A stretch of DNA of 64,000 bases from CALLVF01 sp964632205 (GTDB taxonomy: Bacteria; Patescibacteriota; Microgenomatia; UBA1406; GWC2-37-13), in assembly GCA_964632205.1 (NCBI GenBank), contig CAZWBE010000001.1, positions 81,831-145,830 of the forward strand. The letters are read 5' to 3'. The stretch's first letter is position 1, and each line of letters starts with the position of its first letter. The position numbers and the translations under genes were made by a program. The notes below the pieces were generated by a model. The model searched no databases, was not told where the DNA came from, and saw only the letters and a program-made list of their open reading frames with translations. Shown here piece by piece: positions 1 through 7,787 of the stretch.

Positions 1-2
1 AT

Positions 3-275
3 CTCCTAAACTCGGCTCTCTCTTTAAGTACGCAATCGGCTCAATTGCGATCATTTAAAATAGATAAAAATCGTCATGTTGATTTTACCGTTATCTTTAA
101 TAATTTCTCCGAAATGATGGCTTTTTTTAAATTTATTGAGTCAGAAAAATTCATTAAAAATTTTGAAAACATCATTTTAAAAAGTTTTTCCATCAGTATT
201 GGTGAGCAAGAAAACGAAAGTTATGAGTTAAGTTTTACTGGTCGCTTTATTCCTCTCAATGAAACTAAAAATTAA
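3..275 (+). CDS. PilN-like type IV pilus assembly protein, C-terminal part (5' truncated)
   Basis: The reading frame is open from the first bases of the window, so this is the C-terminal end of a gene that begins outside. A TTG at 45 could be mistaken for a start, but the frame continues upstream without a stop. The visible 90 or so residues are soluble, with an alternating beta/alpha pattern like the periplasmic ferredoxin-like domain of PilN/GspL proteins. The stop overlaps the start of the next gene by 17 bases; that gene is PilO-like, and PilN directly before PilO is the usual order in pilus operons. The PilN call rests mainly on this context; no diagnostic motif is visible. Confidence 0.5.
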   Translation, partial: LLNSALSLSTQSAQLRSFKIDKNRHVDFTVIFNNFSEMMAFFKFIESEKFIKNFENIILKSFSISIGEQENESYELSFTGRFIPLNETKN

Positions 276-945
276 ACCATATTTTTTAAGGCTTTTAAAA
301 GAAAATACGCCGTATCTAATTGGCTTAATTACTATTCTTGTCCTTCTTTTGTTTTTAATCATTATTAACTTACCCAAGATTACTGAAAATCAAAACCAAA
401 TTGAAAAATTGTCGCAAGAAGTTAATGAACTAAAAAGAAAGCTAAATTTTATTAACTCCTTAACTATCAACACGAAGCAATTAGAAGAAGACATTAAATT
501 TATCAACACTCTCATTCCCGGAGAAGAGGATTATTTTTCCATCATTTACGCCTTAGAACAACTTTCATTAAAAACGGGTTTTTTAATTACATCTTACCGC
601 GTTAATATAAAAAATTCCGGCGCTAATAAGCTTCAATTAGAAGTCAGCGGTCTGGGCGATAGGGAAACATTTATGAAATTTCTTAAAGAATACAACTTTG
701 CTGGTGGACGTTTAATTACTTCCGACAAAGTTGAATTGGCGGAAGGCATATCCAACGAAACCAAAATTAACCTCACTTTTTATAATAAGAATGTTAGTAA
801 CGAAAAAATTAACCTGATAAATCAAAATAATCAGTTTTTAACGGAAATAAGAGAATTAAGAAATAAAATTCAATTCTCTTTTACACAATCTTCTCCTGAA
901 GCCGATCTTGATTATCAGTATCCCCGCAAAACTAATCCTTTCTGA
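259..945 (+). CDS. PilO-like type IV pilus inner-membrane assembly protein
   Basis: The 228-residue protein has a short cytoplasmic N-terminus, one hydrophobic segment at about residues 18-38, a coiled-coil stretch rich in Lys, Glu, Asn and Leu (about 40-75), then a soluble alpha/beta domain. This is the PilO layout: PilO pairs with PilN to link the cytoplasmic PilM ring to the pilus machine. The start overlaps the preceding PilN-like gene by 17 bases, suggesting translational coupling. The last 50 residues are polar and low in complexity, longer than a minimal PilO. It ends in TGA only 10 bases from the stop of convergent rpsP. Family assignment is by architecture and context, not motif. Confidence 0.6.
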   Translation: MKLKIKPYFLRLLKENTPYLIGLITILVLLLFLIIINLPKITENQNQIEKLSQEVNELKRKLNFINSLTINTKQLEEDIKFINTLIPGEEDYFSIIYALEQLSLKTGFLITSYRVNIKNSGANKLQLEVSGLGDRETFMKFLKEYNFAGGRLITSDKVELAEGISNETKINLTFYNKNVSNEKINLINQNNQFLTEIRELRNKIQFSFTQSSPEADLDYQYPRKTNPF

Positions 946-955
946 ATAATATTAA

Positions 956-1198
956 TTAATCGTTCTTTAAATTTCGAAGAAGTTTTTTTAGGCCAGAAGA
1001 AATTACCGCCCCTCTTTTTATCCAATAATCAAAGCGTTTTTTATCTAATTTAAAGGTAAAAGGTTCTGCCATTGGATCATAAAAACCAATCGCTTCAATG
1101 TAAACACCGTTTCTTTTATCATGCTTATTCATAACAACAACACGATAAACCGGATGATGTTTTTTCCCTAAGCGATATAAACGTAAGGCTGCTGGCAT
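956..1198 (-). CDS. rpsP: 30S ribosomal protein bS16
   Basis: The 80-residue product matches bS16 along its length: N-terminal LRLYRLGKKHHPVYRVVV, then a conserved GFYDP element near residues 38-42 and a basic C-terminus. bS16 is an assembly protein of the 30S body. It is the last gene of a minus-strand run rpmF-nusB-rnc-rpsP, 37 bases after rnc, so it is probably co-transcribed with rRNA-processing and antitermination genes. No Shine-Dalgarno sequence is visible before the ATG. Length is normal for the family. Confidence 0.95.
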   Translation of the reverse strand: MPAALRLYRLGKKHHPVYRVVVMNKHDKRNGVYIEAIGFYDPMAEPFTFKLDKKRFDYWIKRGAVISSGLKKLLRNLKND

Positions 1199-1235
1199 AT
1201 TTTTAAAACAAATTTATTAAAGTTTAAAAATTATA

Positions 1236-1952
1236 CTATATTTTATCGATGTTTTCAAAAGCGGCTTGAGCAGCCTTTTCTTCGGCTTCTTTTTTTGAAA
1301 AGGCAACTCCTACTCCTAATTGTTTGTTGTTAAAAAATACACCGACTTTAAATATTCTTTTATGCTCTGGACCTTTTTCTTCAAGAATTCGGTATTGAGG
1401 TAGATTTTTATATTTTCCCTGAATCAGTTCCTGCAATTGAGTTTTTGCTGACAAATACTGTTTGTTTTTAACAATATAATCCAACCTTTTTCCAAAAAGA
1501 TAACGAAGAACAAAATGATAGGCTGTTTCAAACCCCTTATCAAGAAAAATACAAGCAATCAACGCCTCAAAACAATCAGCCAGGATATTCCGATTCGTTC
1601 TTCCGCCGCTTTTTTCTTCTCCTTTGGAGAGAAGGAGATATTTTCCTAATTCAAGCTCCTTGGCAGCCGCTGCCAAACTCTCCATTTTAACAATACTCGA
1701 TTTAATTTCAGTATAGTCGCCCTCCTTTAGTTGAGGATAATTTTTAAAAAGATAAACGGCAGTAATAAGAGAAAGAACGCTATCGCCTAAAAATTCTAAT
1801 TTTTCATTCGATGGTAATTTAAATTTCTTATTTTCATTAAGATAAGAACGGTGTACAAAAACCGTCTGAAGAAGATTTCTGTCAGAAAAAATGATTTTAA
1901 TTCTTGTTTCTAAATCGTAAAATCGATGCATAGATTTTTCCCAAGACGGCAT
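1236..1952 (-). CDS. rnc: Ribonuclease III
   Basis: This encodes the dsRNA-specific endonuclease that trims rRNA precursors. The RIIID signature NEKLEFLGDSVL lies near residues 49-60 with the acidic catalytic residues, preceded by the HRSY element, and a dsRNA-binding domain occupies the last 75 residues (TQLQELIQGKY, then a Lys/Ala-rich helix). Length of 238 is typical. The start is uncertain: ATG at 1952 overlaps the upstream nusB gene by 56 bases, while a second ATG at 1931, giving MHRFYDLE, would leave a 35-base overlap and fits family N-termini slightly better. A likely target in this window is the stem flanking the 16S gene. Confidence 0.95.
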   Translation of the reverse strand: MPSWEKSMHRFYDLETRIKIIFSDRNLLQTVFVHRSYLNENKKFKLPSNEKLEFLGDSVLSLITAVYLFKNYPQLKEGDYTEIKSSIVKMESLAAAAKELELGKYLLLSKGEEKSGGRTNRNILADCFEALIACIFLDKGFETAYHFVLRYLFGKRLDYIVKNKQYLSAKTQLQELIQGKYKNLPQYRILEEKGPEHKRIFKVGVFFNNKQLGVGVAFSKKEAEEKAAQAAFENIDKI

Positions 1953-2268
1953 TAATAAAAGCGTAAGATTTTTCCCCTCCCAATTCTTTAGCTAACTCAA
2001 CAGCTTCATTGATAATTACCTTAGCTGGCTCTTTTTTCTCGATGATTAATTCATAAACGGCTAATTGTAATATAGCTAAATCTGTTCTGGCAATTTTTTG
2101 AAGGGGAAATTTAGGAGTAAACTTCTCAATGGTTGTGTTTAATTCCTTGATTTTCTTAAGAGTCGCTTGAGTTTTAGGATGTAATTTTTCTATGGATTGA
2201 TGAGGAAAAAAACTATGAGCATAAAGTTCTTGAACAATTCTTATTCGCTGCTGATGTCGAATATCCAT
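1897..2268 (-). CDS. nusB: Transcription antitermination protein NusB
   Basis: All-helical NusB-type protein of about 123 residues, starting MDIRHQQRIRIVQELYAHSF, with the family patterns ARTDLAILQLAVYEL and KVIINEAVELAKELGGEKSYAFINAVLGKI. NusB binds boxA RNA with S10 and supports rRNA antitermination. I chose the ATG at 2268 rather than the upstream frame start at 2289, because the extra seven residues are hydrophobic and unlike NusB. The 3' end overlaps rnc, so the two are likely translationally coupled. Gene order rpmF-nusB-rnc-rpsP groups ribosome biogenesis functions. Confidence 0.93.
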   Translation of the reverse strand: MDIRHQQRIRIVQELYAHSFFPHQSIEKLHPKTQATLKKIKELNTTIEKFTPKFPLQKIARTDLAILQLAVYELIIEKKEPAKVIINEAVELAKELGGEKSYAFINAVLGKIYASILRFRNKN

Positions 2269-2361
2269 AAATATGACCAAAAAAACCAATAAATAACCAC
2301 AATGGCCTTTGTTTAAAATAAAGCTTTTTTTTAATTGATGTATATCCCTTAAGATTTTTTA

Positions 2362-2511
2362 TCACTTATTACAATGCTTACAGATTCGATGAGATATTTT
2401 CTTTTTACCACAATTTTTGCATTTCACTAATGGCTGAAATTTTTCTTGTCTTGTTTTCATTCGCTTGCCTTTTCGTTGAGTCGAATGTTTCCTTTTCGGC
2501 AAAGGGGCCAT
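2362..2511 (-). CDS. rpmF: 50S ribosomal protein bL32
   Basis: A 49-residue gene read on the minus strand: starts MAPLPKRKHSTQRKGKR and carries a zinc-ribbon CKNCGKKK...CKHC near residues 31-47. This matches bL32 with four intact cysteines. An AAGGA element lies 7 bases before the ATG. It heads the minus-strand run into nusB, rnc and rpsP and is divergent from the prepilin-like gene at 2639, with both promoters in the 127 bases between them. Confidence 0.95.
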   Translation of the reverse strand: MAPLPKRKHSTQRKGKRMKTRQEKFQPLVKCKNCGKKKISHRICKHCNK

Positions 2512-2571
2512 TTATCTTTCCTTAAATTTATAAATTAAAAATAATTCCAATAATATCAAAAAAAATACATC

Positions 2572-2600
2572 TTGACAACTGAAAAATAATAATTTACACT
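2572..2600 (+). promoter_or_regulatory. Sigma-70-type promoter for prepilin-like gene
   Basis: TTGACA at 2572-2577 is followed after 17 bases by TACACT at 2595-2600. The predicted transcript start near 2607 leaves a leader of about 30 bases before the ATG at 2639. Confidence 0.6.
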
Positions 2601-2638
2601 AAACTTATTACGTGAATTATAAAATATCATCAATAATA

Positions 2639-3115
2639 ATGAAAAAATTAGGCTTCACTTTAATTGAACTTTTAATAGTAATTGCTCTTCTTGGCGCGTT
2701 AGCAGTAGGTCTTCTTGCTGCCCTTGATCCGTTTGAACAATTTAAAAAGGGATCTGATACCGGCGTAAGAAACACAGTTTCAGAAATCCATGGAGCAATA
2801 ATAAGATATTTTGCCATAAGAGGAACAATGCCGTGGGAGGGTAATTACATTGGTCCAGCTAATGATGCTACATTTACTCTTGCTTTATCTAACATCATCA
2901 CTACCGGAGAATTAAAAACTGACTTTTTTAAATTAGCTGGCAACCAACTCTCTTCTATTTATATCAATGGAACAACAGAATCAATAACGGTATGTTTTCA
3001 ACCAAAATCAAAGTCTTTCCGTAGTGATCCTAATACTAAATATAATCAAAGTGGCGGTGATGATGCCACTTGCCCAAATCCTAACTCTAACACCTGTTAT
3101 TGGTGCGTTAGATAA
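2639..3115 (+). CDS. Type IV prepilin-like protein (N-methylation motif)
   Basis: The product starts MKKLGFTLIELLIVIALLG, a class III prepilin signal: a five-residue leader, a Gly/Phe cleavage site, Glu at mature position 5 and a hydrophobic helix of about 20 residues. PilD-type peptidase would cut after Gly5. The remainder is a globular domain of about 130 residues with three or four cysteines near the C-terminus (CFQP, ATCP, TCYWCVR) that could form disulfides. An upstream in-frame GTG at 2612 would add nine residues before the leader, so I take the ATG at 2639. It is followed after 17 bases by a large DUF2723-like membrane protein. Major or minor pilin status cannot be told. Confidence 0.85.
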   Translation: MKKLGFTLIELLIVIALLGALAVGLLAALDPFEQFKKGSDTGVRNTVSEIHGAIIRYFAIRGTMPWEGNYIGPANDATFTLALSNIITTGELKTDFFKLAGNQLSSIYINGTTESITVCFQPKSKSFRSDPNTKYNQSGGDDATCPNPNSNTCYWCVR

Positions 3116-3132
3116 ACACTTAAAACGAATTA

Positions 3133-5091
3133 ATGCTTTCTCAGAAAATTTTTGGGGGAGATTCAGCTGAGTATGTAACCACTCTTGTCAATTGGGGTAT
3201 TAGCCATCCGCCTGGTTATCCACTTTATACCTTTTTAGGCAATATCTTAGTGAGAGTTTTTTCTTTTGTTAATATTTATTCGGCTATTTCTCTTCTTTCT
3301 TTTCTCCCTACCATTTTTAGCTGTTTGCTCATATATAAAATTAATCGATTACTGTTTAAATCCAAAACTATCAGTTTGTTTTCGGCCATTTTTTTCTTTT
3401 CCCTTTTGCCGGTCTGGCTCTATTCTCTTGTTCCTGAAGTCTTTGCCTTAGCTGTTTTTTTAATTACCTTCCAATTTTACTTGCTATTGAAGCTAAATCA
3501 AGATTCTAGTTTGCTTAAAAAAAATAAAATTAACTTGCTTTATCTACTTTTTTTCACCCTTGGACTATCTTTTGTCCACCATCATTTATTTATTTTTTTC
3601 TTGCCTTCTTTTTTTTATCTTATTTTTAAAACAATAGAATTAAAAAGGCTCGTTTGGGAAAAAAAATATCATTTGTTAATATGGTTGCTTTTTCCTCTCC
3701 TTTTTTATCTTTACCTACCAATCGTCTCTTTCCTGACGGATAATATAAGCATTGAGGATAATACCACCCTATCTGGTATTTTAAAAACGATCATTCGCGC
3801 TCCGTATGGGACATTTAAAGCCTACGTTTGGGGACAGGAAAATTTTTTGAATAGGATTTTTGACGCCTTCGCCCCTCTTTTTTTTATCTTTCATGATTTC
3901 AAACCATTAGGCTTTATTTTTATTCTGCTTGGTTTTTTTTATTTATTTAAAACAAAAAGAATAATCTTTAATTTCTTTTTTATCAACATTACCTTTTTAA
4001 TTTTTTTCTTTTTTTATACCAATTTTTATCTAAACGTAGACTTTACAGTTGCCACCTTTGAAAGATTTGTAATTTTTTTATATGCGGTAATTATTTTTCC
4101 CTTTGCCGGAGGAATAATTTTCTTAGAAAAAAATTTGCCAAAGATCCTTTTAAAGTATACTCAAAAAAAAATAATTTTAAATTTGGCAAGGGCGTTCTTT
4201 TTAATTCTTATCTTTTTTCTCTTAATGCAAAACTTAATTAAAAATTATCCTCTTATAGCATATGTTATTAAAACTGATGTTTTTGAAAATTATGGAAAGG
4301 ATATCTTGAGAACCCCAGAAAAGGAATCGTTGCTTATTTTAACCGCTGACAACAGCTTTTTTATTAGTAACCACTTCGCCCAAATTCAACAGATAAGGAA
4401 AGATTTAGCCATTATTACTTTAGGATATCTTAGCCGAAAACACATAAGAGAAAAATTGGCTAAAAAATATCCCCACCTCTTATTTTCTACTAAGGATCCA
4501 AATGATCTAGAAGAATTTTTTTTAAAGAATCATCAAAAAGGTATCCCAATCTTTGCCGATAGACCATTAACTGACGATTTTTGGCTTCCATATGGACTCT
4601 TATGGAAATATTATCCTAATGAAAACGACGCTAAAATAGCCAAAACAAAGTTATTAGATATAAATCTTAAGTTGTGGGTTAATGGTTATCAAGTACCTAA
4701 AATTGATTCTCAATATCAAAATATCCTTTATTTAAACGATGTCTCTTTTCAATATAGTCAACAACTGATGGAGTTTATCGAATTAATTTATTCAGAAAAC
4801 AAAAATCATCAGGTTAATAGGGTTTTATCTTTGCATTTTGTTAATTTTAAAAATGATAAATATTTTATTAGAAGATTGCTTTACCTTAAGTTAAGAGAAA
4901 ACGAATGTGATCAATATACTCAATTAGTAGCAACTTTTTTACAAAAAGAACGAAAAACTAAAGCCCTTGATTATCTTTTGCTATCTCAATATTTTAAACA
5001 ATGCAAAAATGATCATAAGAAAAGTCAATATTTTTACGATAAATTTTTAAAATTTAGGAAGAAAGAAGATGTCGCCGTTGAAAAACTATAA
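3133..5091 (+). CDS. DUF2723-like polytopic membrane protein (probable lipid-linked sugar transferase), N-terminus short
   Basis: The 652-residue protein has GGDSAEY at residues 8-14 and HPPGYPLYT at 25-33, the hallmark of DUF2723 membrane proteins, a relative of protein O-mannosyltransferase folds. About ten hydrophobic segments fill residues 35-380, followed by a soluble C-terminal region of about 270 residues. Family members normally have a transmembrane helix before the GDS motif; here only seven residues precede it, and an in-frame TAA at 3121 rules out a longer start. The gene begins 17 bases after the prepilin stop, and its end overlaps the convergent YfhO-like gene by 38 bases. A role in pilin or surface glycosylation is inference. 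Confidence 0.7.
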   Translation: MLSQKIFGGDSAEYVTTLVNWGISHPPGYPLYTFLGNILVRVFSFVNIYSAISLLSFLPTIFSCLLIYKINRLLFKSKTISLFSAIFFFSLLPVWLYSLVPEVFALAVFLITFQFYLLLKLNQDSSLLKKNKINLLYLLFFTLGLSFVHHHLFIFFLPSFFYLIFKTIELKRLVWEKKYHLLIWLLFPLLFYLYLPIVSFLTDNISIEDNTTLSGILKTIIRAPYGTFKAYVWGQENFLNRIFDAFAPLFFIFHDFKPLGFIFILLGFFYLFKTKRIIFNFFFINITFLIFFFFYTNFYLNVDFTVATFERFVIFLYAVIIFPFAGGIIFLEKNLPKILLKYTQKKIILNLARAFFLILIFFLLMQNLIKNYPLIAYVIKTDVFENYGKDILRTPEKESLLILTADNSFFISNHFAQIQQIRKDLAIITLGYLSRKHIREKLAKKYPHLLFSTKDPNDLEEFFLKNHQKGIPIFADRPLTDDFWLPYGLLWKYYPNENDAKIAKTKLLDINLKLWVNGYQVPKIDSQYQNILYLNDVSFQYSQQLMEFIELIYSENKNHQVNRVLSLHFVNFKNDKYFIRRLLYLKLRENECDQYTQLVATFLQKERKTKALDYLLLSQYFKQCKNDHKKSQYFYDKFLKFRKKEDVAVEKL

Positions 5092-7237
5092 TCAAAATTA
5101 TCGCTAAAGCGGTTAAAAAACTTATAGAAACTCCATAATAAAAACTTTTCGGTGAATACTTAAACTCAACTATATGATTTCCTTTTGGAATAATTACTCC
5201 TTGATATAAAAAATTAGCTTTGAGTAAGGCTGTTTTTTTATTATTTATATATACCTCCCATTCTGGGTAATAATTATCCGCTACCACTAAAATTACCTCT
5301 TTATTAACATTAACTTTTAATTTAAGAAAATGGTCTTGGTCGATTATTATTTTGTAATTAGCAATCAGAGGAAGATTGTTATTTTTTAAGCTAATTCGAT
5401 TAGAAGAATCTAAAATCACTCTTTCTAAACTTTCTCTCTCGTTTGTAAATAAATTAAAATCAGTCACCGTATCGATATAAAAAAATTTATCATAAAAATT
5501 AACTCTCGGTTTTTTATTTTTAATTTTGTAGATATTAATCTTGTATGAATAGTTTTTGTTAAGTAATTGAGCAACTTTTTGAACAAAATTATCATTATTG
5601 ATAATTTCAAAAGAGGTGATAATATAATCAACCGCTGAAAAAGCAAGTTTATTATAAACACGGGCTGAAAAACTGGCTGTTTTTGTTTCTAAATTTACTT
5701 GCGCCAAATCATTGAAGCCGGAATAAAAGAAATTTTTTCGGGATAATATCGGGCCCGCTTTCTCAGTAAAAGAAGCGATATTATATACAAGATTAACATT
5801 GGGTAAGAGATAGTCATTGAGGTAATGATAATAATAATCGGCCTCTTTATAATAACCTTGATTTAAATATTTTTTATTAATAAAAAAATTCTCAAATTCA
5901 GGGATATAGATTCTTGAATTTAATTTTTTGTTTTTTTTTAAATAATTAAAAACAAGGCTTTGCTGATAAAGTTTATCAGCCGGATAAAAAACATGAAAAT
6001 CATAGAAGAAATTATACGCCTCAAAAAATATAATAAGAAAGGGGATTAAACAAATTAATTTATTTTTATTTTTGATAAAAGATTCAAAACCAAATGCCGA
6101 AAGTAAAACCAGATAAAATATCGCTGTCAATAAGAATCTAGAAGGAAACCCAAAAGTCGAAAATATAGGAAAACCATGAATAAAATAAAGGGGCGAATTT
6201 TTCCCTAAAGCAATAAGGAGAATAACGAAAAAAGTGATTAAAGAAGAAAGATAAATTTTATTTTTATTTTTAAAAAAAGAGAAAATAAGAAAGATTAATG
6301 GGATATAAAAAATAAAGATATTTCCCTCCCACGGGTGAGATATTTGATCAAAAAGATATGTGCCATTTTTCGGATGGCCATTGATATTTGGGTTAATAAG
6401 TGTTAAAAAATTTCTCCAGTTAAGATTTTGATCATAGATATTGGCAAAAGAACCGTTAATGTCTAATAAACGATTTGAATTTCTGGCAAAATGTAGAGTT
6501 GGCAAGGTTTGCCCGCCGGCCAAAAGAAAACCGAAGACCCAGCTTAAAATAAAAATTGTAAGTAATAAAAAATTTTTTTTTGATTCTTTCTTTCTTTCAA
6601 AGATAAACAAATATGTCACTAAAAAGATAAAAGTGGAAAGAAAACTAATAAAAGAAACTTGAAAATGGGAGACTAAAAATTGAAAAAAAACTGCTGTCGT
6701 AATAAAGATACTGCCGGAAAATAATTCTTTTTTAATTATTCTAAAGACACCAACCATTATATACGGAAGAAAAAAAAGGGGGTAAACAAGAGAAATCTGA
6801 AGATAATTCATCACTATTAAAGGAAGGTATGGAAAAATCAATCCTAAGTAGATGCCCGTAAGTAAAGAAAAGCCTAATTCTTTAGCTAAAATAACCATTC
6901 CTAAATTACCAATTATGGTGTGAAGCAATATTTGAAGATTGTATGCTGTCGTGTAATCAAAAAAAAGACAGGTTAATAAATTAATTGGATTCAAGGCGCC
7001 TATCTCGCCTTCGGCAAAAAGAGGATAACCAAGTGACATTTTTTTATTCCAAAATGGGAAATCAGCCAATTTCAGTTTATCACATAATATTTTTTTAAGA
7101 GGAATTTGAAAATTAACAGTATCACCGCCACCAAATTGAGGTGTAATAATTAACCTTATATCTGGGTAAAAAAGTTTGTTAAAGAAGATTAAATTATATA
7201 AAATAAAAAAAATAAGAACAAAAAATAATCTTTTCAT
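5054..7237 (-). CDS. YfhO-like large membrane protein (probable glycosyltransferase)
   Basis: The 727-residue protein has one N-terminal membrane helix, an extracytoplasmic GGGDTVNFQIP element near residues 36-46, the family pattern KMSLGYPLFAEGEIGALNP, about a dozen hydrophobic segments up to residue 430, and a soluble C-terminal domain ending with a last membrane helix. The C-terminal DNYYPEWEVYINNKK and GVIIPKGNHIVEFKY elements are characteristic of YfhO-like proteins, which in Firmicutes act in lipoteichoic-acid glycosylation. The substrate here is unknown. Its end overlaps the DUF2723-like gene on the other strand by 38 bases. Confidence 0.75.
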   Translation of the reverse strand: MKRLFFVLIFFILYNLIFFNKLFYPDIRLIITPQFGGGDTVNFQIPLKKILCDKLKLADFPFWNKKMSLGYPLFAEGEIGALNPINLLTCLFFDYTTAYNLQILLHTIIGNLGMVILAKELGFSLLTGIYLGLIFPYLPLIVMNYLQISLVYPLFFLPYIMVGVFRIIKKELFSGSIFITTAVFFQFLVSHFQVSFISFLSTFIFLVTYLFIFERKKESKKNFLLLTIFILSWVFGFLLAGGQTLPTLHFARNSNRLLDINGSFANIYDQNLNWRNFLTLINPNINGHPKNGTYLFDQISHPWEGNIFIFYIPLIFLIFSFFKNKNKIYLSSLITFFVILLIALGKNSPLYFIHGFPIFSTFGFPSRFLLTAIFYLVLLSAFGFESFIKNKNKLICLIPFLIIFFEAYNFFYDFHVFYPADKLYQQSLVFNYLKKNKKLNSRIYIPEFENFFINKKYLNQGYYKEADYYYHYLNDYLLPNVNLVYNIASFTEKAGPILSRKNFFYSGFNDLAQVNLETKTASFSARVYNKLAFSAVDYIITSFEIINNDNFVQKVAQLLNKNYSYKINIYKIKNKKPRVNFYDKFFYIDTVTDFNLFTNERESLERVILDSSNRISLKNNNLPLIANYKIIIDQDHFLKLKVNVNKEVILVVADNYYPEWEVYINNKKTALLKANFLYQGVIIPKGNHIVEFKYSPKSFYYGVSISFLTALAIILIIVFQRRHLLSS

Positions 7238-7279
7238 AGAACAAGTAATAGAAAATTATATATCAATAATTTAATTTTC

Positions 7280-7288
7280 TGGTATATT
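7280..7288 (+). promoter_or_regulatory. Extended -10 promoter for prepilin-like gene at 7299
   Basis: TGG followed by TATATT at 7283-7288, ending 10 bases before the ATG, so the leader would be only a few bases. No clear -35 element. Confidence 0.45.
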
Positions 7289-7298
7289 TTTATTTAGA

Positions 7299-7787
7299 AT
7301 GAAAAAATATCTGAAAACCCTTGGTTTTAGCTTAATTGAACTAATGGTAATTATTGCCATTTTAGGATTACTGGCGGGCTTAGTCTCTGGAAATTTTATC
7401 AATTCTCTTAAAAAAGGTCGTGACGCTAAAAGAAAAGCTGACTTAGAACAGATTCAACGGGCGCTTGAGATGTATTATGAAGATAATCGGGCTTATCCTA
7501 CCACAATTAATTTTGGCGGCTCAATTTGCCATCCTGAAGGTTGCTCTACTAAAAACTATATGCAAAAAGTCCCCCAAGATCCATCAGGTAGTAATTATGG
7601 TTATAGTTCTGATAGCAACGGCAGCTACTATCGTCTTTATGCATGCTTGGAAAATAATCAACAAGTGTTACCTTATATAAGTCTAAATTATTCTGGGGTA
7701 ATATCTTGTTCTACTAATTGTCAATCTCCTAACAACACTTCTGTTCCTTGTGTTTGGGGAATTTCCAGTCCAAATACTAATCCTTAA
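7299..7787 (+). CDS. Type IV prepilin / GspG-like pseudopilin
   Basis: N-terminal MKKYLKTLGFSLIELMVIIAIL has a Gly9/Phe10 cleavage site, Glu at mature position 5 and a hydrophobic helix. The next section, KKGRDAKRKADLEQIQRALEMYYEDNRAYP, is the conserved helix and tyrosine-rich turn of GspG/PilA-type (pseudo)pilins. The C-terminal half has six cysteines, so disulfide-stabilised loops are likely. The stop TAA shares its bases with the stop of the convergent O-antigen-ligase-like gene (a TTAA palindrome). It could be a main pilin subunit; the two prepilins of this window are only alike in their N-terminal helix. Confidence 0.88.
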   Translation: MKKYLKTLGFSLIELMVIIAILGLLAGLVSGNFINSLKKGRDAKRKADLEQIQRALEMYYEDNRAYPTTINFGGSICHPEGCSTKNYMQKVPQDPSGSNYGYSSDSNGSYYRLYACLENNQQVLPYISLNYSGVISCSTNCQSPNNTSVPCVWGISSPNTNP

